Shown one piece after another: positions 10,127-20,670 of a stretch of DNA of 64,000 nucleotides (its first letter is position 1; each line of letters opens with the position of its first letter). Origin of the DNA: Thecaphora thlaspeos (Eukaryota > Basidiomycota > Ustilaginomycetes > Urocystidales > Glomosporiaceae); assembly GCA_900291925.1 (NCBI GenBank), contig UWYS01000012.1, positions 124,001 through 188,000 of the forward strand. Reading direction: 5' to 3'. The translations under genes and the position numbers were made by a program. The notes under the pieces were generated by a model that had not been told where the DNA came from, searched no databases, and saw nothing but the letters and a program-made list of their open reading frames with translations.

Positions 10127-13100
10127 CTAAGAACGAGTTTCATCTACATGTTTTACCGTTACCTTTCGTCCTTGCCCCTCCTTTTCCTGTTGCTGTCCTT
10201 TCTCTTGCTCTTCCTGCTCTTCCTTCCCTAAAGCAAGTAAGAATCTACAAACAACCATCTTCCCCTTCCTCAGATTGACCAACCTAATCCTCTCATTCGG
10301 CAAATGAGCATTATCCGAACTTTGTCCCATGGGAAGATGCAAAGCATTCGCGAGCAATTCCTTTTCCAAGATCGCAATGGCAGGTATACTGCCACCTTCC
10401 CTAATACACAGTGGACCTTCATCCTTTCTCAACTTCCATTCTTGCCTAACTGCTTCTTCAAGATGGTTGAAAAATGGCGTACTGTCAGAACTAGACCACC
10501 AATCCGCTCGATGTTCCACCGTCATCGTTACGTCGTTCAATAGTGTAGATCGTAGTGTATGAATGTGTCGTCGTAATGATTCTTCAATCTGCGATAAGTC
10601 TTGGTCCGGGACGAGTCGAAGACTGACGCTAGCGCTGACTTTTGATGGTATCACTGTCGAGTTGCCAGGACCGCTGACTCGCATGTGGTGGACCGAGAAA
10701 GAGGGGTGGCGCCATTTGGCCATGAGACTCTGAGCGATGCCTGAAATCTCGCTCGAGGACGACAAAGAGGTGGTGGAGGAGGAGATAGATCCGAGATGCT
10801 TGATACGTGCGATCGCTTCGTACTGCGCCGTTTCGGAGGCGGTGACGGGTCGGACGGCATCGTAGAAGCCAGGGATGGCGACGTTTGATCCTGTGGAGAG
10901 GCTCGAGAGGATCTTGATCATCTACGGCGTGGCTCAGGCAGGACGGCGATGACAGATTCAGCACGGAGAACTCCTCCTTCAGGTCGGCGGCCGACTGGCA
11001 ACGTTTGAACTCACATCGATCATCGGTTCCCGCACTGCTCCCCCCTCGACGCCAGAGTGGACGTCCCGCTCATCTCCACTGACCGTGATCGTCGCCCTGA
11101 TCACGCCCCTCAGCCCCACCGTCAGACACGGCGTGTCCTCGCCGAGCCAGTACGAGTTGGAAAGCAAAATGACGTCAATGGCGCCAATCTCGTCCTTGTA
11201 CGCGCGCACCGCGTCCTTGAAGCCGATGCTGCCCGACTCTTCCTCGCCCTCGATCAGAAAGACGACATCGGCGTCGAGCTGGCGCAGCGTGAGCAGCTCG
11301 CTAGCCGCACAGGCGGCGGCGAGGATGGGGCCCTTGTTGTCCGAGACGCCGCGTCCGTACAGGTAGCCGTCGCGGCCGTCCATCCGGAATGGGTCGCTCT
11401 CCCACTGCCCCTCGGCGGCGATGCAGTCGTAGTGGCCGTAAAAGAGGCAGCGCTTCGTCGACACGGGGGGCGCAGATGGAGCCTCCTCGCCGGCGTTGCC
11501 ACTGAGGTCGTTCGGACGGCGTCGACCGCTGCGGCTCCGCGGTCCGTTGGCCTTGAACGTCGCAAGCACCAACGGGTTGTGGCCGGGCACGTTGGCGAGG
11601 ATCTTAGCCTCGGCGCCCAGCCTGGAAAGACAGGCCTTGAGGAAGTGGGCCGCCTGGCGGCAGTTTTCGCGGTCCTCGACCGACGAGACGCTCTTGTAGC
11701 GCACGAACTGCGCCAGAATCGACAGTAGCGTCGACGATTCGGGGACGGTCGAAGACGAAGATGGGCCGTCGACAGAGAAGCCGGTCGTGAGGATCGAAGC
11801 GTCGCCGTCCGACTTCTGCGGCAGGTTCCAGGTCTTGATCAGGTTGTCGCTCGATCCAGTGACGAGCTGGAGCATCGGTCGGGGTTGAGATCGCTGCTGC
11901 TGCTCCTGACCGCGCTGACCCTGGTGTTGTTGACCCTTGTGCTTCTGCGTTGGTCCAGGCTGACGTATCGAAGCGAGCGAGAGGATGATGCCGTCGTGTG
12001 CCTTCCACTCGTCTGTGCAGCGGAACGAGCGGTCCCAGCGGCGGATCCGACCGTCGGCGGACGCGGTGAAAAGACAGCCGTCATGCGAGCAGGCCTCGAT
12101 CGCGAGAACGTCGTCGTCGTGGGCGCGCAGCGTCCTTGCGAGCGTGCACGTCTCGAGGTCCCAGACCTCGACGTCCCCGCCCTGGAGGCCGGCGAAGAGC
12201 GTGCTCTTCCACGACGCCAGCGCCATGACCGCGTTGCCATCGGTGTTTGCGCTCTCAAGGGTGGCGAGGTGGACAAGCCCCTCTGGCGTCGCGTGCCACA
12301 GCTTGACGGTCTCGTCGCCCGAGCCCGAGGCGAGCACATTGTTGTACCGATGGTCGCCCTCGAGCGTCAGCAGGGTAAAGGTGTAGATGTAGCCAAAGTG
12401 GGCGCTCGAAACCGAGCACGACTGCGGAACGACGAGCGTCTCGACGGCCGGCCGGCTGTGTCCGGTCGTCACTCGAGCGCCAGCAACATCGAGCGAGATA
12501 CCATGAAGCCTATCAGAGGCTGCCGAGAGGACCTCGTCGGTGAAGCCGTCGCCAGCGTAAGCACCGCCGCCGCCGCGAGGCCGGGGGTCGACCGATGCCG
12601 CAAAACGATAGCCCTGCGTTCCGAGACTAGGCGTGGCGGGGCCGCGGAAGCCAATTCCAGCCTTACCGCTGTCCGTCGTGGCGGCGTTGTTGTTGGAGCG
12701 GCTGCGTTTGAGCGAGACCGAGTCAAAGAAACGATGGGGCCGGGAGACGGGAAAGGCCGAGGGAGTGGCGACCATTGGACTGTCTGATCCGCGCGGCAAA
12801 ACGCCAGCATCATTGGCAGGGCCTGCGTGCGACGCTGCTGCAGCGACGCCCAAGAGGCAGATCCACTGGATCGAGGTGTTTTGGCAGCCGAGGTAGAGGG
12901 TCTGTAGTTGGCTGCACCACTTGAGGGCAAAGATGTCGCCGACGTTGTCCTCTGCCGGATATACGACGTAGAGCGGGGCGAGTGTCTCTGTGTCCCATAT
13001 GCGGACGGTGTTGTCACCGGAGGAGCTAAAGAGCCAGTTTTTCTCGGGTGCGAGTTCGAGGGCGAGAACGCTGCCGGTGTGGCCCTCGAGGCGTGTGCGC

Positions 13101-13480
13101 TGCTGGTAGGTGTCGAGGTCCCAGACGTAGATGCACTCGGATTGTGAGCCGCTGAATGCGAGCGCGTGCTGTTCGTCTACTGCGAGGGAGAGGACGGATG
13201 AGCTGTGTGTGATTGTGTGGTGGAGGGTGGTGGCGGCCGAGGAGGTGGCGCGGCTGGCATCATGGTGGTGATGGTAGCGGTGGTGGTGGTTGCGGGGGGC
13301 GGCGTTTGCGCGGGTGGCTTTGTGAAAGTCGTAGGAGGGTGCGCGCGAGAGGGAGGACGAGGAAGGAGGAGGGGCAGGGGCAGAGGGAGCTGCGAGGGTA
13401 GCGTCGTGGTGTGCGGCGAGGAAAGGGTTGTCGTTGAAGGGGTTGGTGCGCTGCTGGTAGTGTACGTTTGGCGAGCACAT
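10127..13480 (-). CDS. DUG2: Dug2-like glutathione-degradation protein: WD40 repeats plus M20 peptidase, 1086 aa
   Basis: Dug2 is a subunit of the alternative Dug2-Dug3 complex that hydrolyses glutathione in fungi. Exon 1 is 11015-13480 and exon 2 is 10127-10921; a 93-nt intron (GTGAGT to GTAG) joins them in phase 0. Residues about 85-560 hold WD40 repeats (CIYVWDLDTY, TVRIWDTET, TVKLWHATP, DVEVWDLET, RIRRWDRSF, LIKTWNLP). Residues about 600-1060 are an M20 metallopeptidase: GHYDCI, GRGVSDNKGP, EGEEESGS, SGDERDVHSG and SSDNAHLPNE provide the metal ligands and general base, so it looks catalytically intact. Both domains occur in S. cerevisiae Dug2 (878 aa). The protein ends in a Glu/Gln/Lys-rich tail. 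The second exon uses less GC-biased codons than the first. Confidence 0.92.
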
Positions 13481-13616
13481 TCTGTGAGCTGCGGATGTGT
13501 TGAGGTTTTAGGGGAGAAAACCGGTGCCGCCTGGCTTGGCTTGTCTTGGCTTGCTGCAATCTCGTTGAGGGCGGCAGCGGCAGCTTCGGGAGGAGCAGGG
13601 GATGCGAGGATGATAC

Positions 13617-13670
13617 GTGACGGGTGATGGGTGATGGGTGATATGGGTGATGGACGATGGGTGATGGAGA
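13617..13670. repeat. Imperfect GATGGGT tandem repeat
   Basis: Four to six units of GATGGGT(G/A), partly interrupted (GATATGGGTGATGGACGATGGGTGATGG), in the DUG2 upstream region. Confidence 0.85.
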
Positions 13671-13690
13671 GAAGGCAAGGAGGGAGCGAG

Positions 13691-13720
13691 GCCAAGGCGA
13701 GCCAAGGCGAGCCAAGGCGA
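13691..13720. repeat. Perfect 10-bp tandem repeat, three copies
   Basis: GCCAAGGCGA occurs three times head to tail, preceded by a partial copy. It lies about 215 bases upstream of the DUG2 start codon. Confidence 0.9.
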
Positions 13721-14140
13721 AATCATGTGGAGTCAGAGGCGGCGTGTGCGAGCTGCCCTCACACACACCTTGCACAGCGGGCGAGCAGCATGGCGTCTTG
13801 CCGCCGTCCACGCGACTTGGATCGGGCGGGCATCCACATCGGGCGTACCAAGAAGGCGGCCAAACCAACCAAAAAAAAAAAAAAACTGGCTAGACACAAG
13901 CGCGCTTGAACGTTGTCCTCGGTGAGCACGCCCTCTTGAGCACTCCCTCTTGAGCCCACCTTCCTTCCTGCTAGCTCATCCATCACCCCGCTCCACCTCG
14001 ACCTCCACCTCGGCCGCCTTCTGCTCGCTCGTCAGGCACCACGCAGTGCTGCTGCGCTCCTCTGTTCAGCCAGACAGCACGCTCAAGACGACCCACCAAC
14101 CCCTCACACCGCTCGTCTACCCACCTCGAACCTCGCAGCC

Positions 14141-15880
14141 ATGCCTCCTCGAGCATCCTCCTTCTCCTCCTCGGCCGCCGCCGCCCGCCGCGGCAAGATG
14201 AGCGAAGCAGAAACTCTCTTCTACCAGGCCGCCCTCTCCTCTTCCAACAGCACAATCACCCAGGACGACCTCTCCGAACGCTTCAAGGCCGTTCCCCTCG
14301 AGGAGCAGCTCGCCGCCATCAATGCCCTCCTCAAAAAGAACCTCTTCACCGTACAGAAGAGCGCAGACGGCATCCAGTACCTCGCAACCGCAAAGGTAGA
14401 GGCCAGCATGATGGGCAAGCTCGACGAAAACGAAAACATTCTCTACTCCCACATCAAGGACGCACGCAACGAAGGTATCTGGACAAAGCAGCTAAAGATC
14501 CGCACCGGCCTCCATCAGACCATTGTCAACCGCGCCCTCAAGTCGCTCGAGCAGAAGCAGCTCGTCAAGGCCGTCAAGTCTGTCAAGTACCCCACGCGCA
14601 AGATCATCATGCTCTACGGCCTCACTCCCTCCACCGAGCTCAGCGGCGGGCCCTGGTACACCGACAACGAGCTCGACACCGGCTTCATCAACGAGCTCTC
14701 CATGGCCTGCCTCAACTTTATCCGCTCCCGCTCCTTTCCCAGGAACGGCACCTCGCGCGCCCTCTTCCCCTCGTCCCACACCTCCCAGCTCCCCTCGGCC
14801 AGCACGGTCCACTCCTACCTCCGCAACTCGGGCCTCACAGAGACGCAGCTCGAGCTCGAACACGTCGTCTCCCTCCTCGACATCCTCGTCTACGACGAAC
14901 AGGTTGAAAAGATCCCCGTCCTTCCCTTCTCCATCGGCGCCATCGGCGGCCTCTCCAACGGCGATGCGGACGACGCCAGCGACTCGGAAGACGACGATCA
15001 CAGCAGTCGCAGCAGGTCGGCAAGCCGTAGCGGAAGCGGCTCGGATAGCGGCAGCGACAGCGGATCAGACCACGACGACGACGACAACCACAGCGGATCC
15101 GAAAGCGATTCGGGCGCCTCGTCCGCGAGCGGGTCGAGCCGGAGCCGGAGCCGGAGCGACAGTGGCAGCGACGACGACGACGATTCGTCCTCGGCGTCCG
15201 GAAGCGAGGACGAAGGCAGCCGCCATCGATCCAGGAAGCGGAAACGCTCTGCCAAGTCGACGTCCAAGTCGCGCAAGAAGGGCAAGAAGGGGTCGTCCTC
15301 CTCGTCCTCGTCCAGGAAGAGATCATCGTCCAAGAGCAAGGGCAAAGATGGCAAGGGGAAAAGCAGCAGCAGCAGCAGCAAGAAGCGCGACTCCAAGACA
15401 CGCTCCAATAGCAGCAGTCGGAGCGGGAGCAGCAGCAAGTCAAAGAGCAAACGCCACTCTAAAGCCTCGTCGTCTCGGGAGAAATCACGCTCTCGCTCTC
15501 GCTCTCGTTCTCGATCTCGATCCAAGTCTCGCCCCGCCAGTCCGGCCGATTCGGACGTCGAGACAGACGACGAAGCCGCTCTCGACGAGATGGACGGTTC
15601 TACGCGCGTCCCCTTTGTCTATCGAGCGGTGAGACAGTTATCGGTTCGCGTCGGATGGACAGAGGTACCGTGTGGACATTGTCCCGTGTTCGACTTTTGC
15701 GACGAGAGCGGACCAGTCAATGCAGAGAGCTGTCAGTACTATGGCGGGTTGGAGGATGAATTGGGTAGGAAAGTGGAGGAAGGTTGGGTGGATGCTGCGA
15801 TAGCCGAAGATGAGGACGAGGATGGAGATGATGAAGAAGAGGGAGATGGGGATGCAGAGGGTGAGGCCGAGGAGGGCTAG
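14141..15880 (+). CDS. RPC34: RNA polymerase III subunit Rpc34 (RPC6/POLR3F) with a large Ser-Arg/acidic insert, 579 aa
   Basis: Part of the C82-C34-C31 heterotrimer that opens Pol III promoters. Residues about 20-270 contain the winged-helix domains (ETLFYQAAL, IQYLATAK, LYSHIKDARNEGIWTKQLKI, YPTRKIIMLYGL, ELSGGPWYTDNELD). The C-terminal module (residues about 495-545) has PCGHCPVFDFC and ESCQYYGG, the four cysteines that bind the 4Fe-4S cluster. Between them lies an insert of about 205 residues: acidic Ser-Asp repeats, then Lys/Ser runs and an SRSRSRSRSRSRSK block, all in one uninterrupted frame. Human POLR3F is 316 aa, so the insert accounts for the extra length. Single exon; starts at 14141 or, less likely, at the internal Met before SEAETLFYQ. 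Confidence 0.93.
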   Translation: MPPRASSFSSSAAAARRGKMSEAETLFYQAALSSSNSTITQDDLSERFKAVPLEEQLAAINALLKKNLFTVQKSADGIQYLATAKVEASMMGKLDENENILYSHIKDARNEGIWTKQLKIRTGLHQTIVNRALKSLEQKQLVKAVKSVKYPTRKIIMLYGLTPSTELSGGPWYTDNELDTGFINELSMACLNFIRSRSFPRNGTSRALFPSSHTSQLPSASTVHSYLRNSGLTETQLELEHVVSLLDILVYDEQVEKIPVLPFSIGAIGGLSNGDADDASDSEDDDHSSRSRSASRSGSGSDSGSDSGSDHDDDDNHSGSESDSGASSASGSSRSRSRSDSGSDDDDDSSSASGSEDEGSRHRSRKRKRSAKSTSKSRKKGKKGSSSSSSSRKRSSSKSKGKDGKGKSSSSSSKKRDSKTRSNSSSRSGSSSKSKSKRHSKASSSREKSRSRSRSRSRSRSKSRPASPADSDVETDDEAALDEMDGSTRVPFVYRAVRQLSVRVGWTEVPCGHCPVFDFCDESGPVNAESCQYYGGLEDELGRKVEEGWVDAAIAEDEDEDGDDEEEGDGDAEGEAEEG

Positions 15881-16175
15881 ATGGCACAGAGGAACGATGC
15901 ATGCCTTCCGCCATCGCCAGAAATGTACTTTTTACCCCTTTCACACCAGTCCCACACCAGCCAAAGCACAGAGAGTCCGAAGGGCCTGCTACACCTGTCG
16001 ATGCACCAGCGGTAATTCCCCTCGTGCCCTTGTGACGAGACGACAGTTTCAACCACCCTCAAACGTGTGCATGCGACGGTATGACGGTGGAAATTGCGGG
16101 ACATACCGCGTGCAGTCAACGGAGGTGCAACGACTGTGTATTTTCGTACAAGGGCTGGCTGATGGAGAATTGCTC

Positions 16176-17304
16176 TTAACGCTTGACCCAGCTGTAGTGT
16201 GTCGACGGGAAGGCAAAATGAACAAGGATGTAGAAGAGGAAGAGGAAAAAGATGGTCAGTCAGGACTGCTGCTGCTCTGTTTCGTCATGGTCGAGGGGCG
16301 GGATGCGAGGGAGTGATACGTACGTGTAGGCCTTCCTGGCCTTTGCGAGACCAGTCTTTTTCCTCTCGACCATCCTGGGGTCCCTCTTGAGCACTCCATC
16401 CTTGGCGAGGACCTTTTGGGTGACGGTCTTTACGTCGTTGCTAACGGTGGGGTCCTGTACCTCGTTTCCGACGAGCGTGACGAGCGCCTGGGCGATACCG
16501 TGAGCTACTGCGGCCGCCTGACCGCTGGTACCTCCTCCTCGAGTGATGGCGAAGACGTTGTAGTTCGCCAGCGTACCGGTGAGCTTGAACGGCCAGGTTA
16601 CGACTTCCCTATCGGCATTGCGCGTGAAGAAGTCGGCGAGGGGCTGGTTGTTGATCAGAATCTCGCTGCCGACACCGGCGTCGGTCGAGGAGAGCGAGCA
16701 AGGGACGAGCCAGACGCGTGCACTGCTCTCCTTTCTCCTTCCTCGCGCATAGGCACGACCGTGTTCGTCGACGGACGCCTTGCCTTGGGTCTTGTTGGCG
16801 AGCGTCTGGTTGCTCGACTCGAGTTCCTCCTTTGCCGCCTCGTTCATGTACTTTGAGACGGTCTCGACAAACTTGACGGCCATCTCACGCTTGGCTGCTT
16901 CTTGCGAGGTGGCGAGGTGGTCGGACACCAGGTGACGATACCGCGCGAGGAGGGCGAGGCGGCTGAGGATCTGTCGGTACTGAGCGGCCTTGAGCGGGGT
17001 GCCGACAACGACGGCCAGTTCGTGGATCGAGAGCCAGAGGTTGCGACGAGCAGAGCGAGGGGCGGGAGGTGGGGCCGAGTTGGAGGGGAGGACGTGCGAG
17101 AGCGTGAGTGTGCGACGGACAGAGAGGAGGAGGGCGTCGAGTTGGAGGACGGTGTCGATATAGAGCGGCCGGCCGGTGTAGTAGGAGGGAGAGGAGGGCT
17201 TCAACCGTGATGGAAGGGGAGCGACGGGAGGAAGCTGAGGGATGAAGGCGCCACGACGTGGCGATCCGGCGTGGGATGTCGACGTGGAGGCGCCCGGTGA
17301 CGAA

Positions 17305-17337
<33 letters not shown>

Positions 17338-17453
17338 AAGGAAGATATTGCGGTGGAGGCGTATCGTCGAGGTAGGGCAGCCGAGGTGGCGGCTGTACTT
17401 CGGTTAGCGACGAGGCGGCAGAGCGCCTGTGTGCGGAGAGAGGGCGTCGTCAT
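16176..17453 (-). CDS. MRPS9: Mitochondrial ribosomal protein uS9m (MRPS9), 381 aa, with a 16-nt last exon
   Basis: Small-subunit mitoribosomal protein. Exon 1 is 16324-17453. A 132-nt intron (donor GTACGT, acceptor CTACAG) leads to exon 2 at 16176-16191, which encodes only WVKR and stop. The splice restores the universal uS9 ending KARKAYTWVKR; without it the frame runs on into unrelated sequence. The core has RGRRKESSARVWL, INNQPLADFF, GGTSGQAAAVAHGIAQAL and LKRDPRMVERKKTG. The ATG at 17453 gives an Arg/Ser/Ala-rich mitochondrial presequence (LCRLVANRSTAATSAALPRR). The open frame extends upstream to a TTG at 17582 but has no ATG there. A Ser-run follows the presequence. Confidence 0.93.
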
Positions 17454-17854
17454 GGCAGCATGCGGCGTGCCGAGCGTGGCGAAGGAGGTGTGATGGCAAC
17501 GGCGAGTGGTGAGGGTGGTGAGGGATGGGCGAGCGTCTGCTTTCTTCCTAAAGCCCGAGCGAGCCGAGCCTCCTCTGCGCAAGAAAAAGAGGAGCGCCGC
17601 CGACTTTCGGAACCGCGAGCGGCCAGCTGCAGGGCCGCTCGAGAAGAAAAGGCAGCCAGAGGGCAGCGCCCAGCTTCGCTTAGGAGGATGAAGGATTCAA
17701 ATAAATATTTTTATGGGGCGAGCGAGAAATAAAATCTTCGCAGCAAAGGCGCAGCGCGGCGGAGGGGCCAACGTGCAACACACGCCGCCCACTCTACGTT
17801 AACTTACCAGCTATCCAACCTGCCTCCCTACCACGACCACCCTCCAACCTGAGC
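17454..17854. other. Divergent promoter region between MRPS9 and the MSS116-like gene
   Basis: Contains an AT-rich island (AAATAAATATTTTTATGGGG, 17700-17719) in otherwise GC-rich DNA, about 135 bases before the helicase ATG and 245 from the MRPS9 ATG. It is a candidate TATA or nucleosome-free region serving both genes. No gene seen. Confidence 0.5.
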
Positions 17855-19987
17855 ATGCACAGAGTAGCCTCACTAATCTCATCAGCTCGTTTGCGCGCAC
17901 CTCTCTCACCACTTTCGGCTTTCATCCCTTCCCGTCTGCCTTCCTCTCTCTCCCTTCTTGGTAGGACCACGACAGCTACGGCCGCTCCCTTCGCCACCCA
18001 CACCGCCATCGACATGGAAAACAACCAGCAACGAGGCCGCGGAGCAGGAGCAGCCCGCGGCGGAGGCGCTCGAGGAGGCGCTCGCAGCAACAACAACAAC
18101 AACGGCAACAACAGGCAGCCCCAGCAGCAGCAGCTTGCCAACGACTCGGTTGTGTCCACAACCGCAATCACCCCCGTCGCATCGGGCACCGCCACCCCCA
18201 TCCACATGGCCGAGCTCGACTCGAGCTCAGACGGCGGCCACCTCTCAAACACCCAGTTCAGCTCGCTCCGCGGCCAGATCGACAACCGTCTCCTCGACGC
18301 CATCCCCTTTACCCACATGTCCCAGGTCCAGGCGGCCACCCTCCCCACCGCCCTCTCCGGCAAGGACCTCCTCGCACAGGCAAAGACCGGTACCGGCAAG
18401 ACGCTCGCCTTCCTCATCCCCGCCATCCAGCGCCTCTGCGCCATGTCCCGGCCCGCCCCTGCCTCGGCCATCTCGGCCCTCGTGCTCTCGCCCACCCGCG
18501 AGCTGGCCCTCCAGATCGAGCGCGAGGCCACCATGCTCCTCTCAAAGATGCAGGGCCGCATCGGCGTCCAGCACGTCGTCGGCGGCACAAACATCCAGTC
18601 CGAGCGCACCCGCCTTAAGGCGCAGCGCAAGGACATCCTCATCGCCACGCCGGGACGCCTGATCGACCACCTCAACAACCCCACCCCGGGCCTCAACCTC
18701 CGCGATTCTTTCGAAAACCTTCAGGTGCTCGTCCTCGACGAGGCCGATCGCATGCTCGACATGGGCTTCCGCCAGGACCTCGAAAAGATCATCCGCATCA
18801 TGCCCGCCCCCAAGCCCGACCAGAACCGCCAGGCCCTCTTCTTCTCGGCCACTATCCCCTCGTTTGTCCACGAGGTCAAGCTGCTCCGCCCCGACCACGC
18901 ATTCATCTCGACGCTCAAGGAGGAGGAGGTCAACGTCCACCAGCACGTCCCTCAGGAATACGCCATCACGCCGCTCCACCGCATGCTCCCGCACCTCCTC
19001 CTCTCGCTCCTCGCAGAGGCGCGCCGCTACCCGGACACTCACAAGGCACTCGTCTTCCTGCCCACGGCCCGCTCGACGTCGCTCTACGCATCGATCTTTG
19101 CCGACCTCGCGCGCCACCCGGCCTTCAAGGCCCTGGGGCCCGTCTTTGAGATCCACTCGCGCAGGTCGCAGGCGGCCAGGACCAAGACCATGACCGACTT
19201 CCGCGCTTCCAAGTCTGGCTTCCTCTTCTCGTCGGACGTCACGGCGCGGGGCGTCGACATTCCCGGCGTCTCGCTTGTGGCGCAGTGCGGCCTGCCGATG
19301 TCGTCGGAGCAGTACATCCACCGCCTCGGACGTACGGCGCGCGCGGGCAAGGACGGACGCGGTATCCTGCTGCTCGCCGATTACGAGCAGTGGTTCCTGC
19401 GCAGCAAGGGCGTCGACGAGCTGCCGATCAAGGCGATGGACGTCGAGGCGCTGCAGCGCGAGGCGGCGGCGGCGGGCGCTCCGCTGGAGCTGTGCACGTC
19501 CGAGGTGGACCGGGCCATGCTGGCGACGGACGAGACGACGCGGTCGCAGGCCTACCAGGCGCATCTGGGCTACTACAAGACGTTCCTACGCGCCTGCCGC
19601 TGGAACGCGCAGGACTTGATCCAGCACACGAACCACTACGCCTTCGCCACGCTGCTCTGGCAGCAGTCGAGCGCGCCCGCCGAGGCGCAGAGGGTGGGCG
19701 GCCCGGCGGCCGTCCCGATCGAATTTGTACCGCCGCCGCTGCTGACAAAGACGGTGGGCATGATGGGCCTCAAGAACGAAAAGGGCCTCAACAAGGTCAA
19801 GGAGCTGCCGCACCGGGCGGGCGGAGGCGGGGGCGGATCCGAGGGCCAGCAGCAGCAGCAGGGTCAGAAGCGTACCAGGAGCAACGGCGGCAACGAGGGG
19901 GGCACAACAAGGGGCGCTCCGCGTCGTGGTGGAGGCCACGGTGGTGGAAGGGGAGGATTAGGAGGACGTGGACGAGGTGGCCCATAA
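17855..19987 (+). CDS. MSS116: Mss116-like mitochondrial DEAD-box RNA helicase, 710 aa
   Basis: ATP-dependent RNA chaperone for mitochondrial intron splicing and translation, by family. Single exon. An Arg/Ser/Leu-rich presequence (residues 1-50, RLRAPLSPLSAFIPSRLPSS) is followed by a Gly/Arg/Asn/Gln-rich stretch. Core motifs are all present: Q motif (THMSQVQAATLP), I (AKTGTGKT, about 174-181), Ia (SPTRELALQ), GG, Ib (TPGRLIDH), II (DEAD, about 295), III (SATI), IV, V (SDVTARGVDIPG) and VI (YIHRLGRTARAG). The C-terminal extension includes the family's HLGYYKTFLRAC region. An RGG-type Gly-Arg tail (last 40 residues) may bind RNA. A shorter cytosolic start at MENNQQRGRG is possible, but the N-terminal extension looks like a targeting signal. 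Confidence 0.9.
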   Translation: MHRVASLISSARLRAPLSPLSAFIPSRLPSSLSLLGRTTTATAAPFATHTAIDMENNQQRGRGAGAARGGGARGGARSNNNNNGNNRQPQQQQLANDSVVSTTAITPVASGTATPIHMAELDSSSDGGHLSNTQFSSLRGQIDNRLLDAIPFTHMSQVQAATLPTALSGKDLLAQAKTGTGKTLAFLIPAIQRLCAMSRPAPASAISALVLSPTRELALQIEREATMLLSKMQGRIGVQHVVGGTNIQSERTRLKAQRKDILIATPGRLIDHLNNPTPGLNLRDSFENLQVLVLDEADRMLDMGFRQDLEKIIRIMPAPKPDQNRQALFFSATIPSFVHEVKLLRPDHAFISTLKEEEVNVHQHVPQEYAITPLHRMLPHLLLSLLAEARRYPDTHKALVFLPTARSTSLYASIFADLARHPAFKALGPVFEIHSRRSQAARTKTMTDFRASKSGFLFSSDVTARGVDIPGVSLVAQCGLPMSSEQYIHRLGRTARAGKDGRGILLLADYEQWFLRSKGVDELPIKAMDVEALQREAAAAGAPLELCTSEVDRAMLATDETTRSQAYQAHLGYYKTFLRACRWNAQDLIQHTNHYAFATLLWQQSSAPAEAQRVGGPAAVPIEFVPPPLLTKTVGMMGLKNEKGLNKVKELPHRAGGGGGGSEGQQQQQGQKRTRSNGGNEGGTTRGAPRRGGGHGGGRGGLGGRGRGGP

Positions 19988-20670
19988 AGCCTTGCTTCTA
20001 GTGGCTCCAGATGCATAGATCTCGCTCCCTCTCTCTCACACGCTCTTGCAGCACGCCAAAAAGGAAAACCGTCAGGGCCGTTACGCAAAGTCAATCTGTA
20101 CTGTAGCATACACCTTTTCATCCACAAACCGTCTCAGGGACAATCTATGTACACGCTGTGCGTTGATGTTTTGGGGCAGGGCTGTGGAGCTGTCGGAGCT
20201 TAGCCGTGTAGGTTCAGTTAAGGGGTCAAGGAAAGCGTGTCGTCAGGTGGAATGTGTCAAAATGTCGGCGATTGCCGGCGCGGCGGCCGATCCGACGCAA
20301 TGGCGCTTGCCTAACGACGCTCCACCCGCACCGTGCACCGGACCGCCATCACCGCATCGCCCCCGCCACCCTTACTCTGCGCCACCAGACCAAATCGCCG
20401 CACACAAGCCTTGCAACGGCTCCACACTGACCACCACCACCACTACCGCCACCGCCGCCGCCGCAACAAGCCGGCACACGCTCCCACACAAGCAAGCCCC
20501 CACCCTCCGGCCTCTCGTTTGACCGTCTCCCCCCGCATCAACAACAGCCATGCTCACCACACACTGACCACCTTCAGCCCCGCTTCTCCCGCCGCCCTTC
20601 GAGGCGCTTCCCCACCCCTTCGTTCCCGGCTTTCCGCCTCGCACCTAACTAGCTGTCACCCGGCCTCACC
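19988..20670. other. Intergenic region upstream of the DUF4112-MFS gene
   Basis: The left half is the helicase 3' flank. The right half (20310-20660) is C-rich with (ACC)n and (CCG)n runs at about 20430-20465, the pyrimidine-rich leader style of this genome. No gene seen. Confidence 0.5.

Larger units (their letters stand above)
13481..14140. other. Divergent promoter region between DUG2 and RPC6
   Basis: Contains two short tandem repeats (listed separately), an A-run at 13871-13884 and a direct repeat of CCTCTTGAGC at about 13931 and 13946. It is pyrimidine-rich immediately before the RPC6 ATG. No gene seen. Confidence 0.55.

Noticed and set aside
11885..12787. 300-residue plus-strand frame opposite DUG2
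   Set aside because: It mirrors the WD40-coding strand, is Arg/Ala-rich and has no recognisable domain; GC-rich coding DNA produces such antisense frames.
13868..13884. A-run as a retroposon tail
   Set aside because: No reverse-transcriptase remnant, target duplication or source-gene sequence lies upstream of it.
14523..15632. 369-residue plus frame inside RPC6
   Set aside because: Ala/Arg/Pro-rich shadow of the Ser-Arg insert and winged-helix exon.
18542..19564. 340-residue minus frame opposite the helicase
   Set aside because: Antisense of conserved helicase motifs, so openness is explained by the codon bias of the true gene.
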